Assembly (NCBI GenBank): GCA_029263395.1
Contig: JAJCXO010000194.1
Coordinates: forward strand, 1-64,000
DNA: 64,000 nucleotides
Origin: Acidobacteriota bacterium
Lineage (GTDB): Bacteria; Acidobacteriota; Thermoanaerobaculia; Multivoradales; J023
Direction of reading: 5' to 3'
Below the pieces are notes generated by a model that had not been told where the DNA came from, did no database searches, and saw nothing but the letters and a program-made list of their open reading frames with translations. Positions 17,753 to 25,601 of the stretch are shown here, one piece after another. The position numbers and the translations under genes are program-made. Each line of letters begins with the position of its first letter. Position 1 is the first letter of the stretch.

Positions 17753-19771
17753 ATGTTCGCACCTAGCACGCCAGGAGTGCGTTTCGAGTGGGCGGATTCC
17801 CGTGTCCTCGAAGGCGTACGAACCGATGTTGCCGGTTTTGTCGGTATCGCTGCGCGCGGGCCGGTTCAGGAGCCGGTACGGGTGGAGAGCTGGGGGCAGT
17901 TCGTCTCGATCTTTGGTGGTCATCTTTCCCATGCCTACTTGGCGTATGCGGTCGAGGGCTTTTTTGTCAACGGTGGGCGCGCTTGCTGGGTGGTGCGTGC
18001 TGCTGATCCGCAGACGGCCACACCGGCGACGGTTGATCTGCTTGATGGTCGAGGGCGTCTAGGATTGCGGCTCGAAGCGTCGAGCCCTGGAGCTTGGGGA
18101 CGACAGGTTTCTATCCTGGTCGGTCGCCAGGGACGAGAGCGGTTTTCGCTCGGTGTCCGGTTGCCCTCTGGCGAGAGCGAAACCTGGCTGGACTTGACTC
18201 TGGCTGTCGCCAGCCTCGATCTGTTCGACGCCGATGGACAACCGACCCTGAGACTCGAGGCCTACGATCCACGGGTGTTGGATCATGCTGTGGCGGTTTC
18301 GGTAGAGCCAGCTGGCGGGAGTGCTGAGTTTACGCTCGAGCTCGATCCAGAACTACGACAGGATCGCGATGGCTCCGAGCTTTTGGGATCAGAGAGCTTC
18401 GTTGGCCTTTCGATGCATCCGGAGCACCCGCGGTATGCGCCGAGGATGTTGGCTGCCGACGGCGTTTCACGGTACGTCACGGCGATCGATTTATCCTCGC
18501 CGACACGTTTTCCAGACAACTTGCCGGCGCCGCTACGACCCAGTCATGAGGCTGGCCTCGGATTGCTTCGAAACGATCCTCGCAACGTACGCAACTTGCT
18601 CGCTGAAGGTTCGCAGCTGGTCAGAGTCAGTGCTGCGAGTTCAAAGGCATCAATGCCCGACCGAGACAGCACACCGGATCCCAACTGGCTGCCACAGGGG
18701 CGTACTTGGCTGACAGGCGGCTCGGATGGTCTAGCGACGTTGTCTTCTGTTCATCTGAGCGGTTCCGGAGCTCCGTTGGGCGCGCTGTGGGGTTTTGCCG
18801 CACTTGAGTCGGTAGACGAGATTGGGATCGTGGCGGCGCCCGACATCATGCCTAGGCCGGACGTTGGTGCCCCGCCTCGTCAGGCGGCGGAAGTGAACTG
18901 TCACTGCCTTGAAGATCCGGCGCCGGAACAGCCCCCGGTTGCTCCAATCGAAGTCCCGCCGCCGTTTTCGCCGGTGCAGCTCGATGTCTTGCAGTCTGCG
19001 TTGATTCAGCATTGCCAGACTTTGGGTGACCGGGTGGCGATCCTCGACCCGTTACCGAACCTGGTCACACCACAGCAGGTGACGGAATGGCGCCAACAAT
19101 TCGATAACAGTTATGCGGCGCTCTACTTTCCTTGGCTCGACGTCCCGGATCCCTTGCGACTCGCCGGGCTGTTGCACCGGGTACCGCCGAGTGGACACAT
19201 GGCGGGCATTTATGCCCGGGGTGATCGTGAAGAGGGAGTCCAGAGGCCTCCCGCCAACCAGCGGATCGAGGGTACCCGAGACCTGGCGGTGATCGTCGAT
19301 GAAATTGATCACGGCTATCTCAACTCGGTTGGCATCAATGTGATCCGGGCTTTCCCTGGTCGTGGCCTGCGAGTGATGGGAGCGCGCACGTTGTCGAGCG
19401 ATACCAGCTTGCGATTCGTCAATGTTCGGCGGTTGCTGATCTTGATCCGAGAGGTGTTGGACCAGGGGCTGCAGTGGGCGGTGTTGGAGCCTAACGAGCC
19501 GGCGCTGTGGGAAGCGATCGAGCGCTTGACGGAAAGTTATCTCCATCGTCTTTGGCGGCAAGGAGCGCTGGATGGTGCCAACCGGGATCAGGCGTATTAC
19601 GTGCGTTGTAACGAGGTCACCAATCCGCCGGAGGAGGTCGCAGCCGGCCGCTTGATTTGCGAGATCGGCGTCCTGTTGCCACCACCCGCAGAGTTCGTCG
19701 TCATTCGCATCGGTCGCAGTGAGGCCGGGGTCGAAATCCTTCAGGTCACACAGGAGACGCGCCGTGGCTGA
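17753..19771 (+). CDS. eCIS tail sheath protein 2, with a Pro/Cys-rich insertion
   Basis: A 672-aa second sheath homologue from ATG 17753. Family marks are STPGVRFEW at the start, YAVEGFFVNGGRACWVVRA, PSGHMAGIYARGDREEGV, GINVIRAFPGRGLRVMGART, and the closing RLWRQGALDGANRDQAYYVRC region. It is diverged from sheath 1 and lacks the VYVEE-type N-terminal strand. A Pro-rich insertion with a CHC motif (residues ~367-410, e.g. VNCHCLEDPAPEQPPVAP) separates two core segments. In Afp-like particles extra sheath paralogues occupy special layers such as the first ring on the baseplate, so I infer that role. Its stop overlaps the start of its own tube partner by 8 bases. Confidence 0.93.
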   Translation: MFAPSTPGVRFEWADSRVLEGVRTDVAGFVGIAARGPVQEPVRVESWGQFVSIFGGHLSHAYLAYAVEGFFVNGGRACWVVRAADPQTATPATVDLLDGRGRLGLRLEASSPGAWGRQVSILVGRQGRERFSLGVRLPSGESETWLDLTLAVASLDLFDADGQPTLRLEAYDPRVLDHAVAVSVEPAGGSAEFTLELDPELRQDRDGSELLGSESFVGLSMHPEHPRYAPRMLAADGVSRYVTAIDLSSPTRFPDNLPAPLRPSHEAGLGLLRNDPRNVRNLLAEGSQLVRVSAASSKASMPDRDSTPDPNWLPQGRTWLTGGSDGLATLSSVHLSGSGAPLGALWGFAALESVDEIGIVAAPDIMPRPDVGAPPRQAAEVNCHCLEDPAPEQPPVAPIEVPPPFSPVQLDVLQSALIQHCQTLGDRVAILDPLPNLVTPQQVTEWRQQFDNSYAALYFPWLDVPDPLRLAGLLHRVPPSGHMAGIYARGDREEGVQRPPANQRIEGTRDLAVIVDEIDHGYLNSVGINVIRAFPGRGLRVMGARTLSSDTSLRFVNVRRLLILIREVLDQGLQWAVLEPNEPALWEAIERLTESYLHRLWRQGALDGANRDQAYYVRCNEVTNPPEEVAAGRLICEIGVLLPPPAEFVVIRIGRSEAGVEILQVTQETRRG

Positions 19772-20195
19772 GACCGGTAATCGCAACGATCCGTTTCCCG
19801 CGTTTCGCTTCGAGATCGACATCGACGGGATCTCAGGCGGATTCAGTGAGTGCAGCGGAATCGAAGTCCAGACCGAGGTCTTCGAATATGCCGAGGGTGG
19901 TGTCAACGACTACGTCCACAAGCTGCCGACTCGGTTCAAGCAGGGCAACATCACCTTCAAGCGAGGCATCGTCGATTCCGCATTCTGGACTTGGCATGCC
20001 AAGACGGTTCCAGGGAAGGTCGATCTCAGGTCCGGGTCGATCAAACAGCTCGACGAACAAGGCACGGTGGTGCAGACCTGGCGCTTTGAGCGCGCCTACC
20101 CATCGAAAGTGCAAGGGCCGTCACTCAATGCTGGCCAGAGCAATGTCTCGGTGGAATCGATGGAGATCTGTCACCACGGTTTGAAGGTGGTCTAG
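19764..20195 (+). CDS. eCIS inner tube protein 2 (tube initiator-type)
   Basis: A 143-aa gp19-like tube homologue starting at GTG 19764 inside the end of the sheath gene. It matches tube 1 in order: ETGNRNDPFPAFRFEIDID, FSECSGIEVQTEVFEYAEGG, KLPTRFKQGNITFKRGI, WRFERAYPSKVQGPSLNA. Divergence from tube 1 suggests a specialised ring joining the baseplate or spike to the main tube, as known for Afp5-type paralogues; that assignment is inferred. A longer upstream frame exists but lies within the sheath coding sequence. Confidence 0.93.
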   Translation: MAETGNRNDPFPAFRFEIDIDGISGGFSECSGIEVQTEVFEYAEGGVNDYVHKLPTRFKQGNITFKRGIVDSAFWTWHAKTVPGKVDLRSGSIKQLDEQGTVVQTWRFERAYPSKVQGPSLNAGQSNVSVESMEICHHGLKVV

Positions 20196-20237
20196 GCAAA
20201 CCAACCAACGGGCGGCAGCCCAGCGGGAGAAACAACC

Positions 20238-20465
20238 ATGCCGGTTCACATCGGAGAAATTAGCAGCGAAGTCACCGCGATGGATGACGACGTGCCGCTG
20301 TCGGAAAAACAACAGGATCGCATCGTCGAGCGTGTGCTGCGGCGAATTCAGGATCTCGAGCGCTATCGGACCTTGCTCCACGAGTCGACGGACCTGCGCA
20401 CGAGCTCCGGCAAAGCCGGCCCCTTCCGACGTTTCGTGCCGCGGGAATCGATCAACAGGTCATAA
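20238..20465 (+). CDS. Small eCIS protein, DUF5908-like
   Basis: A 75-aa protein that starts MPVHIGEISSEVTA and continues with a charged helix (KQQDRIVERVLRRIQDLERY). This N-terminus and its position between the second tube and the LysM gene fit the small DUF5908 (Afp6-like) proteins of eCIS loci, which have no established role. A ribosome binding site (GGGAG) lies about 11 bases upstream of ATG 20238. An overlapping alternative frame at 20284 is rejected. Confidence 0.65.
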   Translation: MPVHIGEISSEVTAMDDDVPLSEKQQDRIVERVLRRIQDLERYRTLLHESTDLRTSSGKAGPFRRFVPRESINRS

Positions 20466-20485
20466 CTCGGATACGGATTAGACGC

Positions 20486-21118
20486 ATGCAAGGCAAGCTC
20501 AAAATTACCAGCTCCAAAGGGAACGTTACGGCTCAGTTCAACCCCACTGAGTTCACCCTCGACAAGGGTGTCCGCATCAAGGAGATGGAAACCAAGCGAC
20601 TCAACGCGGCGGTGCTCGAATTCATCCGTGGCAGCAACGAGAAGCTCAGCCTGACTCTGTTGTTCGACGACACCCTCGACAACAAGGTTGGGGTGGCAGC
20701 TCAGGCAGCGACGCTGCAAGAGATGGCCAAGGTTGACAAGGGCTCGGGTCAAAAAGCGCCCCCGGTCTGCACTGTGACCTGGTCGGATATGTCGTTCACT
20801 GGCTACATGGAGAGCGTACAGCGCAAGTTCACGCTCTTCGACGAGAGCGGCGCTCCGCTACGGGCCCTGGTCAGCATGTCGTTCATCGAGTTCAAGACCG
20901 AGGAGCAGTTGCTGGCCGAAGTGGGTGGCCAAACCTCGCCCCATACCACCCGCCGGGTCGTCAAGCGTGGCGACACCCTGAACCGTATTGCCGCCGAAGT
21001 TTACGGTGACGCTGGGGCTTGGCGTTACATCGTCGAGACCAACCCGGGTGTGGTCAGCAATCCACGCCGGCTGGATGCCGGGACCGTCTTGATCCTGCCG
21101 CCGCTGGAGGGACCGTGA
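20486..21118 (+). CDS. eCIS tube/baseplate adaptor with LysM domain (Afp7-like)
   Basis: A 210-aa protein. Residues 1-150 form the CIS tube-protein-like domain (GKLKITSSKGNVTAQFNPTE, LTLLFDDTLDN, VTWSDMSFTGYMESVQRKFT). Residues ~160-208 are a LysM-type module (TRRVVKRGDTLNRIAAEVYG, WRYIVETNPGV, LDAGTVLILPPL). In Afp and T4-like tails this protein (a gp53/Afp7 counterpart) joins tube and baseplate hub. It is followed by an 81-bp gap holding nothing recognisable. Confidence 0.88.
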   Translation: MQGKLKITSSKGNVTAQFNPTEFTLDKGVRIKEMETKRLNAAVLEFIRGSNEKLSLTLLFDDTLDNKVGVAAQAATLQEMAKVDKGSGQKAPPVCTVTWSDMSFTGYMESVQRKFTLFDESGAPLRALVSMSFIEFKTEEQLLAEVGGQTSPHTTRRVVKRGDTLNRIAAEVYGDAGAWRYIVETNPGVVSNPRRLDAGTVLILPPLEGP

Positions 21119-21199
21119 CGTGCCGAGTCCATGTTGCAGCAGCTGTGTCGTCGAGTGGGTTGAAGTGTTCCATGTCGACAAGGAAGGCGGGAGCTTGTC

Positions 21200-22267
21200 A
21201 TGACGGACTGGTCTCAGTTCAAGTCGGAAGACTTCTTCGTGCCCGACTTCGAAGTGCGGGTCGACGGGGAGCTCATGGCCGGCGTCAAGAAGGTGGATAT
21301 CCACAACGTCGTCTACCGGGACAACCTCTATGGCATGGACTCGTTCGAGATCACGATCAACAACTGGGATCGCAAGAAGAAGCGCTACAAATACAGCGAC
21401 TCCGATCAATACCTGCCGGGTCGTCACCTCGAGCTGAAGATGGGTTACGAGGGGGAGATTGGGCTGCGACTGATGATCGCAGGCGAGATCACCAGCCTGC
21501 GCACCACGTTTCCGGCCGAGGACTATTCGAAGGTCGTGGTCGGCGGCACCAATGTGCTGCACAAGTTCCGGCGCCAGCAGTGGTCCGAGGTCTACATCGA
21601 GATGAAGGACAGCGAGATCGCCGAGATGATCGGCGGCCGCAACGGTGTGAAGGTCAGGACCGACGGTGCTGCCAAAGCGGACGAAGAGGTCAGGGGCTGG
21701 ACGATGCAAGACACCCAATACGATCTGGTCTACCTGCACGAGCGAGCTCGCCGCAACGGCTACGACATCTTCGTCGACCCGGACCAGGCAACGGTCTACT
21801 TCGGGCCTACCGAGGTCATCACCAAGCCGGACAACATCCTGAAGTACGGTCAGTACGCGTTGTGGTTCGAGCCCAACGTGTCGACTGCCAATCAGGTCGG
21901 CAACGTTACGGTGCGCGCGTTTGCCTACTCGGACAAGGAGCGGGTTGCGGGCCATGCCTCACGCACCGGCGGCGAGTATTCGCGTTCGGTGACTCGGCGC
22001 AAGGAACGTTGTGCGACGCAACCGTTTATCGGCGAGTACGAGGCGTCGAAGCTGGCCAAAGCGATCCGCAACCACATCGCCAAGGAGATGGTGACCGGCA
22101 CCGGCGGTGTGGTGGGAATACCGGAGCTGCGGGTCGGCACGCTGCTGAAGCTCAAAGGGCTGGACAACCGATTCACGGGCGATTGGTTCGTAACGGCGAC
22201 TCAGCACGTCTACGACGACCAGGGTTATCGCACCTTGTTCGAGGTGCGTCGCGAGGATCTCGGCTAA
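21200..22267 (+). CDS. eCIS spike hub protein, gpD-like (Afp8 N-terminal part)
   Basis: A 355-aa homologue of phage late control protein D / gp27, the hub ring that converts the six-fold tube to the three-fold spike. Visible marks are FEVRVDGELMAGVKKVDIHN, DSFEITINNWDRKKKRYKY, YLPGRHLELKMGYEG, DTQYDLVYLHERARRNGYDIFVD, and a C-terminal GDWFVTATQHVYDDQGYRTLFEV strand. It lacks the OB-fold/beta-helix part found fused in VgrG-type Afp8 proteins; that part is encoded separately by the next gene, starting 17 bp downstream. AAGGCGGGAG is upstream of ATG 21200. Confidence 0.9.
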   Translation: MTDWSQFKSEDFFVPDFEVRVDGELMAGVKKVDIHNVVYRDNLYGMDSFEITINNWDRKKKRYKYSDSDQYLPGRHLELKMGYEGEIGLRLMIAGEITSLRTTFPAEDYSKVVVGGTNVLHKFRRQQWSEVYIEMKDSEIAEMIGGRNGVKVRTDGAAKADEEVRGWTMQDTQYDLVYLHERARRNGYDIFVDPDQATVYFGPTEVITKPDNILKYGQYALWFEPNVSTANQVGNVTVRAFAYSDKERVAGHASRTGGEYSRSVTRRKERCATQPFIGEYEASKLAKAIRNHIAKEMVTGTGGVVGIPELRVGTLLKLKGLDNRFTGDWFVTATQHVYDDQGYRTLFEVRREDLG

Positions 22268-22283
22268 AGGGGTTTTGGATCTC

Positions 22284-22868
22284 ATGAAGTTACATGACGA
22301 CAACCACATCATGCTTGCCGAGGTCGTCGACCTGGTCGATCCAGAAAACTTGGGGCGAGTCCGCGTCAAGTACGTCAACCACCCGAAGTGCGAGAGCGAC
22401 TTCGCTCGTCTGGTGCCGCTGATGGCCGGGCCGGAGATCGGTACCTTCTTCCGACCAGACGTCGGAGACGAGGTGTTGGTGACCTGGGAGCACGGGGACC
22501 GCAATCGTCCGTACATTCTCGGGGGATTGTGGAGCAAAGTTTGTCCGCCACCACCGGACGATGGCAAGCCGGAGGAAAACAACTGGCGGTTCATCGTCTC
22601 GCGCAGCGGTCACGTGCTCAAGTTCGACGACACCAAGGGTGCCGAGCGGATCGAGATCTTCGACAAGGACGAGAAGCTCAAGATCTTCTGGGATAGCACC
22701 GGCGACAAGCTCGAAGTGATCGCTGACACCGGCGATATCGACGTCACCGCCAACGCCGGCACCGTCAAGGTCGAAGCGCTCAACATCGAGCTCAAGGCGA
22801 CCGCCAACATCAAGATCGAAGCTGCCGGCAGCATCTCCATCAAGGGCTCGACGGTCAATATCAACTAG
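22284..22868 (+). CDS. eCIS spike protein, gpV/gp5-like OB fold with beta-helix
   Basis: A 194-aa protein with an OB-fold at residues ~8-85 (GRVRVKYVNHPKCESDFARL, FRPDVGDEVLVTWEHGDRNR, PYILGGLWS) typical of phage baseplate assembly protein V and VgrG gp5 modules. A short repetitive strand region follows (DTGDIDVTANAGTVKVEALN, IKIEAAGSISIKGSTVNIN) that should wind into a trimeric beta-helix. It forms the spike shaft under the PAAR tip. ATG 22284 is preferred over TTG 22275 because the purine-rich AAAGGGG would be too close to the latter. Confidence 0.9.
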   Translation: MKLHDDNHIMLAEVVDLVDPENLGRVRVKYVNHPKCESDFARLVPLMAGPEIGTFFRPDVGDEVLVTWEHGDRNRPYILGGLWSKVCPPPPDDGKPEENNWRFIVSRSGHVLKFDDTKGAERIEIFDKDEKLKIFWDSTGDKLEVIADTGDIDVTANAGTVKVEALNIELKATANIKIEAAGSISIKGSTVNIN

Positions 22869-22876
22869 GAGACATC

Positions 22877-23263
22877 ATGGGTCTGCAAGCAGCCAAGCTG
22901 GGCGATCGTGTGTTGGGAGTCGACCTGCACTTGATCCAGCCGCCATCCGGTTCGCCAATCCTGGTGCCGCACATTTTTAGCGGCAAGTTGGTGACGAGTC
23001 TCAGTCCCAACGTCAGGATTTCGAAGCGTCCCGCCGCCACCATCGGCAGTGTGGCGATCAACACTCCGCCACATGTGCCCAATGGCGGAACTTTCGTGAT
23101 TCCGCCCAAGAACCGCGGGGTTGTCATCCGCGGCAGCTCGTCGGTATTCATCAATGGCCAACCTGCCGCCCGCACCGGTGACTCGGTGTTGACCTGCAAC
23201 GACCCTACCGATCGACCGGTGGGTGTTGTGGTCGCCACCGGCAGCGTGTTCATCGGAGGCTGA
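22877..23263 (+). CDS. eCIS PAAR-domain spike tip protein (Afp10-like)
   Basis: A 128-aa protein with AGGAGACATC before its ATG. The PAAR pattern is spread through the chain: AAKLGDRVLGVDLHLI at the start, RPAATIGSVAINTPPHVPNG in the middle, and GSSSVFINGQPAARTGDSVLTC with VVVATGSVFIGG at the end. PAAR proteins cap the spike with a sharp tip and can carry a fused effector; no extra domain is present here. Eight bp separate it from the spike gene, and one base separates its stop from the next start. Confidence 0.92.
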   Translation: MGLQAAKLGDRVLGVDLHLIQPPSGSPILVPHIFSGKLVTSLSPNVRISKRPAATIGSVAINTPPHVPNGGTFVIPPKNRGVVIRGSSSVFINGQPAARTGDSVLTCNDPTDRPVGVVVATGSVFIGG

Positions 23264-23264
23264 C

Positions 23265-23660
23265 ATGGAGCGCGATTTCCTGGGGCAAGGTATGTCGTTT
23301 CCGGTCCGGCCATCGCCTAGCCGGTTGGTCTGGGCGGATGGTGACGAGAAGATCCGGCAGAGTATCTGGCTGATTTTGAGCACCGCCACCGGCGAACGCC
23401 AGATGCGATCCGAATTCGGTTGCAGCATCCACGATCTGGTGTTTGAAGCCAACACCGCTGCCTTGCGGTCGAGTGTCAAGGTGGCGGTCCGACAGGCCAT
23501 GATCCAGTGGGAGCCACGGATCGATGTCCTCGACGTACGGGTCGAGACGCTGCCTGAGGCCCGCAACCAGCTGCAGATCCACATCGATTACCAGGTGCGC
23601 GAGAACCATGCGGTGCACAACCTGGTGTACCCCTTCTACCTCACCGAAGGCGTCGGATAG
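23265..23660 (+). CDS. eCIS baseplate wedge protein, gp25-like (Afp9)
   Basis: A 131-aa protein of the gp25/gpW family, which nucleates sheath assembly on the baseplate. Marks are FLGQGMSFPVRPSP, EKIRQSIWLILSTATGERQM, the family core RSEFGCSIHDLVFEANT, VAVRQAMIQWEPRIDV, and a C-terminal beta hairpin. ATG 23265 is chosen because it begins one base after the PAAR stop; longer frames intrude on that gene. Confidence 0.92.
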   Translation: MERDFLGQGMSFPVRPSPSRLVWADGDEKIRQSIWLILSTATGERQMRSEFGCSIHDLVFEANTAALRSSVKVAVRQAMIQWEPRIDVLDVRVETLPEARNQLQIHIDYQVRENHAVHNLVYPFYLTEGVG

Positions 23661-23669
23661 GAGAGCGCA

Positions 23670-25601
23670 ATGCCTCTGAAAGCCCCACAGCTGGACACCC
23701 GTAGCTTCGAAGATTTGTTGAGCGAAGCACGGCGGCGTATCCCGCGCTACACCCCGGAGTGGACCGATTTCAATCCCAGCGATCCTGGGATGACCCTGTT
23801 GGAGCTTTATGCCTGGTTGAGCGAAATGATGCTCTACCAAATGAACCGCGTACCGGATCGCAACTACATCAAATTCCTCCAGCTGCTCAATCTGGAGCTG
23901 CGTCCGGCACAACCGGCAAAAGCCTATGTCACGTTTTCCGGTAATCGAATCGAGACGATCGGTCGCGGTACTCAGCTGCTTGCCCAGAATCTCGGCGGCG
24001 GCGCCCCGATGATCTTCGAAACCGAGCACGCGTTGACTCTGGTGCGGGCTCAGCTCAGCAAAGTCGTGGTCTTCGATGGACGAGCTTTCAGTGATGTCAC
24101 CGCTGCCAACAACACCCTAGGTGTGCCTTTCCGCCCGCTCGGCTGGGTGCCACAGGTCGGTAGTGCGTTGTACCTCGGGTTCGAACCTCCGCGGCGGGCC
24201 ACTGACGGTCTGCTTTTTCCGCAGGAGATGCGGTGGCGCGTCGGTCTACCGGCGGCGGCCGATGCAAGTCGCGGAAGCGGTTGCGAAACCCAGCGTTGTG
24301 GTACGCCACCTCCACCACCGCCAGTGACTTTGGAATGGGAATTCAAGGCGAGGCGGGACGATGTTCGGTGGCGTCGCCTCAACGTGCTGGCTGACGATAG
24401 TGTCGCCTTCACCCGCGAGGGCAGCCTCTTACTTGAGGGGCCGGCGGAGATCGAGCCCAGTCGGGTAGGTCGGGTCCAGGAAGATCTCTACTGGCTGCGC
24501 TGCCGGGTCGACGAGGGTGCCTATCCCGACGGTGCCGCTCCAGAGCTCGACTTTTTGCTGGCCAACACCGTTCGAGCCTCCAATCTGACCACTGTCCGAG
24601 ATGAGGTCGTTGGGCGGAGCGGAGGCGTGCCGGATCAGGCTTTCGAGCTCGCCAACAAGCCGGTACAAGCTGAGTCTCTCGAGCTGTCTATGGAAGGCGC
24701 CGATGGCCAGTCTGAGATCTGGACGCGGGTCGATGACTTGTTGGCTTCCGGCCCGGATGATGCGCATTACGTGCTGAACCCTACAACCGGGGCGATGAAC
24801 TTTGGTGATGGCAGTCGCGGGCGTATACCAACCGCCGGAGTCGAGCTGATTGCACGGGAGTATCGACACGGCGGCGGTGCGGCGGGCAATGTCGGTGCCG
24901 GAGTCATCAAAAGAACGCGGGGCGAGCTGGTCGGAGTCGACAAGCTGACCAACATCAGGCCCGCCATCGGTGGCCGAGACGAACAAGATATCGAAGATTT
25001 GAAACGCCGTGCACCGCAGGTGCTACGGCACCGTAATCGGGCGGTAACCAGCGAAGATTTTGCCGCGCTGGCGGCCGAGATGGGCGGCGTCGCCGAGGCC
25101 ACTGCCGTTCCGCTGGCACATCCTGATCATCCAGGGGTCGAGGTTCCGGGGGCTGTAACAGTGGTGGTGGTTCCTGACCATGACGACTACCCGCCGCGAG
25201 CTACAGATGAGCTGATCGAGCAGGTGTGTGATGGGCTCGAGAGCTATCGACTGTTGACCACCGAGGTTTACGTCAAGGGTGCCGAATTCCAATCTGTGCA
25301 GGTGTTGGCGCGAGTCAGCGCTCCACCCCACGCTTCCGGTGATGCGGTGGCTCGCGACGTGGCACGAGCCCTCGACCACTTCCTTTCGCCCCGCCGGTGG
25401 CAGTTCGGACAAGACCTCTACCCGACGAGCTTTTACGATGTGATGCTCGATGTACCGGACGTGGTGGCGGTCGACAGCCTGCAGATTCGTGTGGATGGGC
25501 GGCCCCATGACATTCTGACTCAACGCGTCGTGGTACCGGCCGATGGTCTGGTTTATGGAATTGACCACGAGATCGTGGTCCGTCCGGCCGAGGATCGCTG
25601 A
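23670..25601 (+). CDS. eCIS baseplate assembly protein, gpJ/gp6-like (Afp11)
   Basis: A 643-aa baseplate wedge protein. The N-terminus has the characteristic FEDLLSEARRRIPRYTPEWT, DFNPSDPGMTLLELYAWLSE and NYIKFLQLLNLELRPAQPAK. The C-terminal half has the J-like region DLKRRAPQVLRHRNRAVTSE, DFAALAAEMGGVAEA, VTVVVVPD and the terminal FGQDLYPTSFYDVML. A middle region rich in Cys/Pro (GCETQRCGTPPPPPP near residue 210) is a variable surface loop. AGGAG lies upstream of ATG 23670. It overlaps the next gene by one base (TGATG). Confidence 0.93.
   Translation: MPLKAPQLDTRSFEDLLSEARRRIPRYTPEWTDFNPSDPGMTLLELYAWLSEMMLYQMNRVPDRNYIKFLQLLNLELRPAQPAKAYVTFSGNRIETIGRGTQLLAQNLGGGAPMIFETEHALTLVRAQLSKVVVFDGRAFSDVTAANNTLGVPFRPLGWVPQVGSALYLGFEPPRRATDGLLFPQEMRWRVGLPAAADASRGSGCETQRCGTPPPPPPVTLEWEFKARRDDVRWRRLNVLADDSVAFTREGSLLLEGPAEIEPSRVGRVQEDLYWLRCRVDEGAYPDGAAPELDFLLANTVRASNLTTVRDEVVGRSGGVPDQAFELANKPVQAESLELSMEGADGQSEIWTRVDDLLASGPDDAHYVLNPTTGAMNFGDGSRGRIPTAGVELIAREYRHGGGAAGNVGAGVIKRTRGELVGVDKLTNIRPAIGGRDEQDIEDLKRRAPQVLRHRNRAVTSEDFAALAAEMGGVAEATAVPLAHPDHPGVEVPGAVTVVVVPDHDDYPPRATDELIEQVCDGLESYRLLTTEVYVKGAEFQSVQVLARVSAPPHASGDAVARDVARALDHFLSPRRWQFGQDLYPTSFYDVMLDVPDVVAVDSLQIRVDGRPHDILTQRVVVPADGLVYGIDHEIVVRPAEDR

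Noticed and set aside
21019-22287. 422-aa frame overlapping the gpD-like gene
   Set aside because: Low-quality Arg/Gly-rich composition; the other frame carries clear family motifs and a ribosome binding site.
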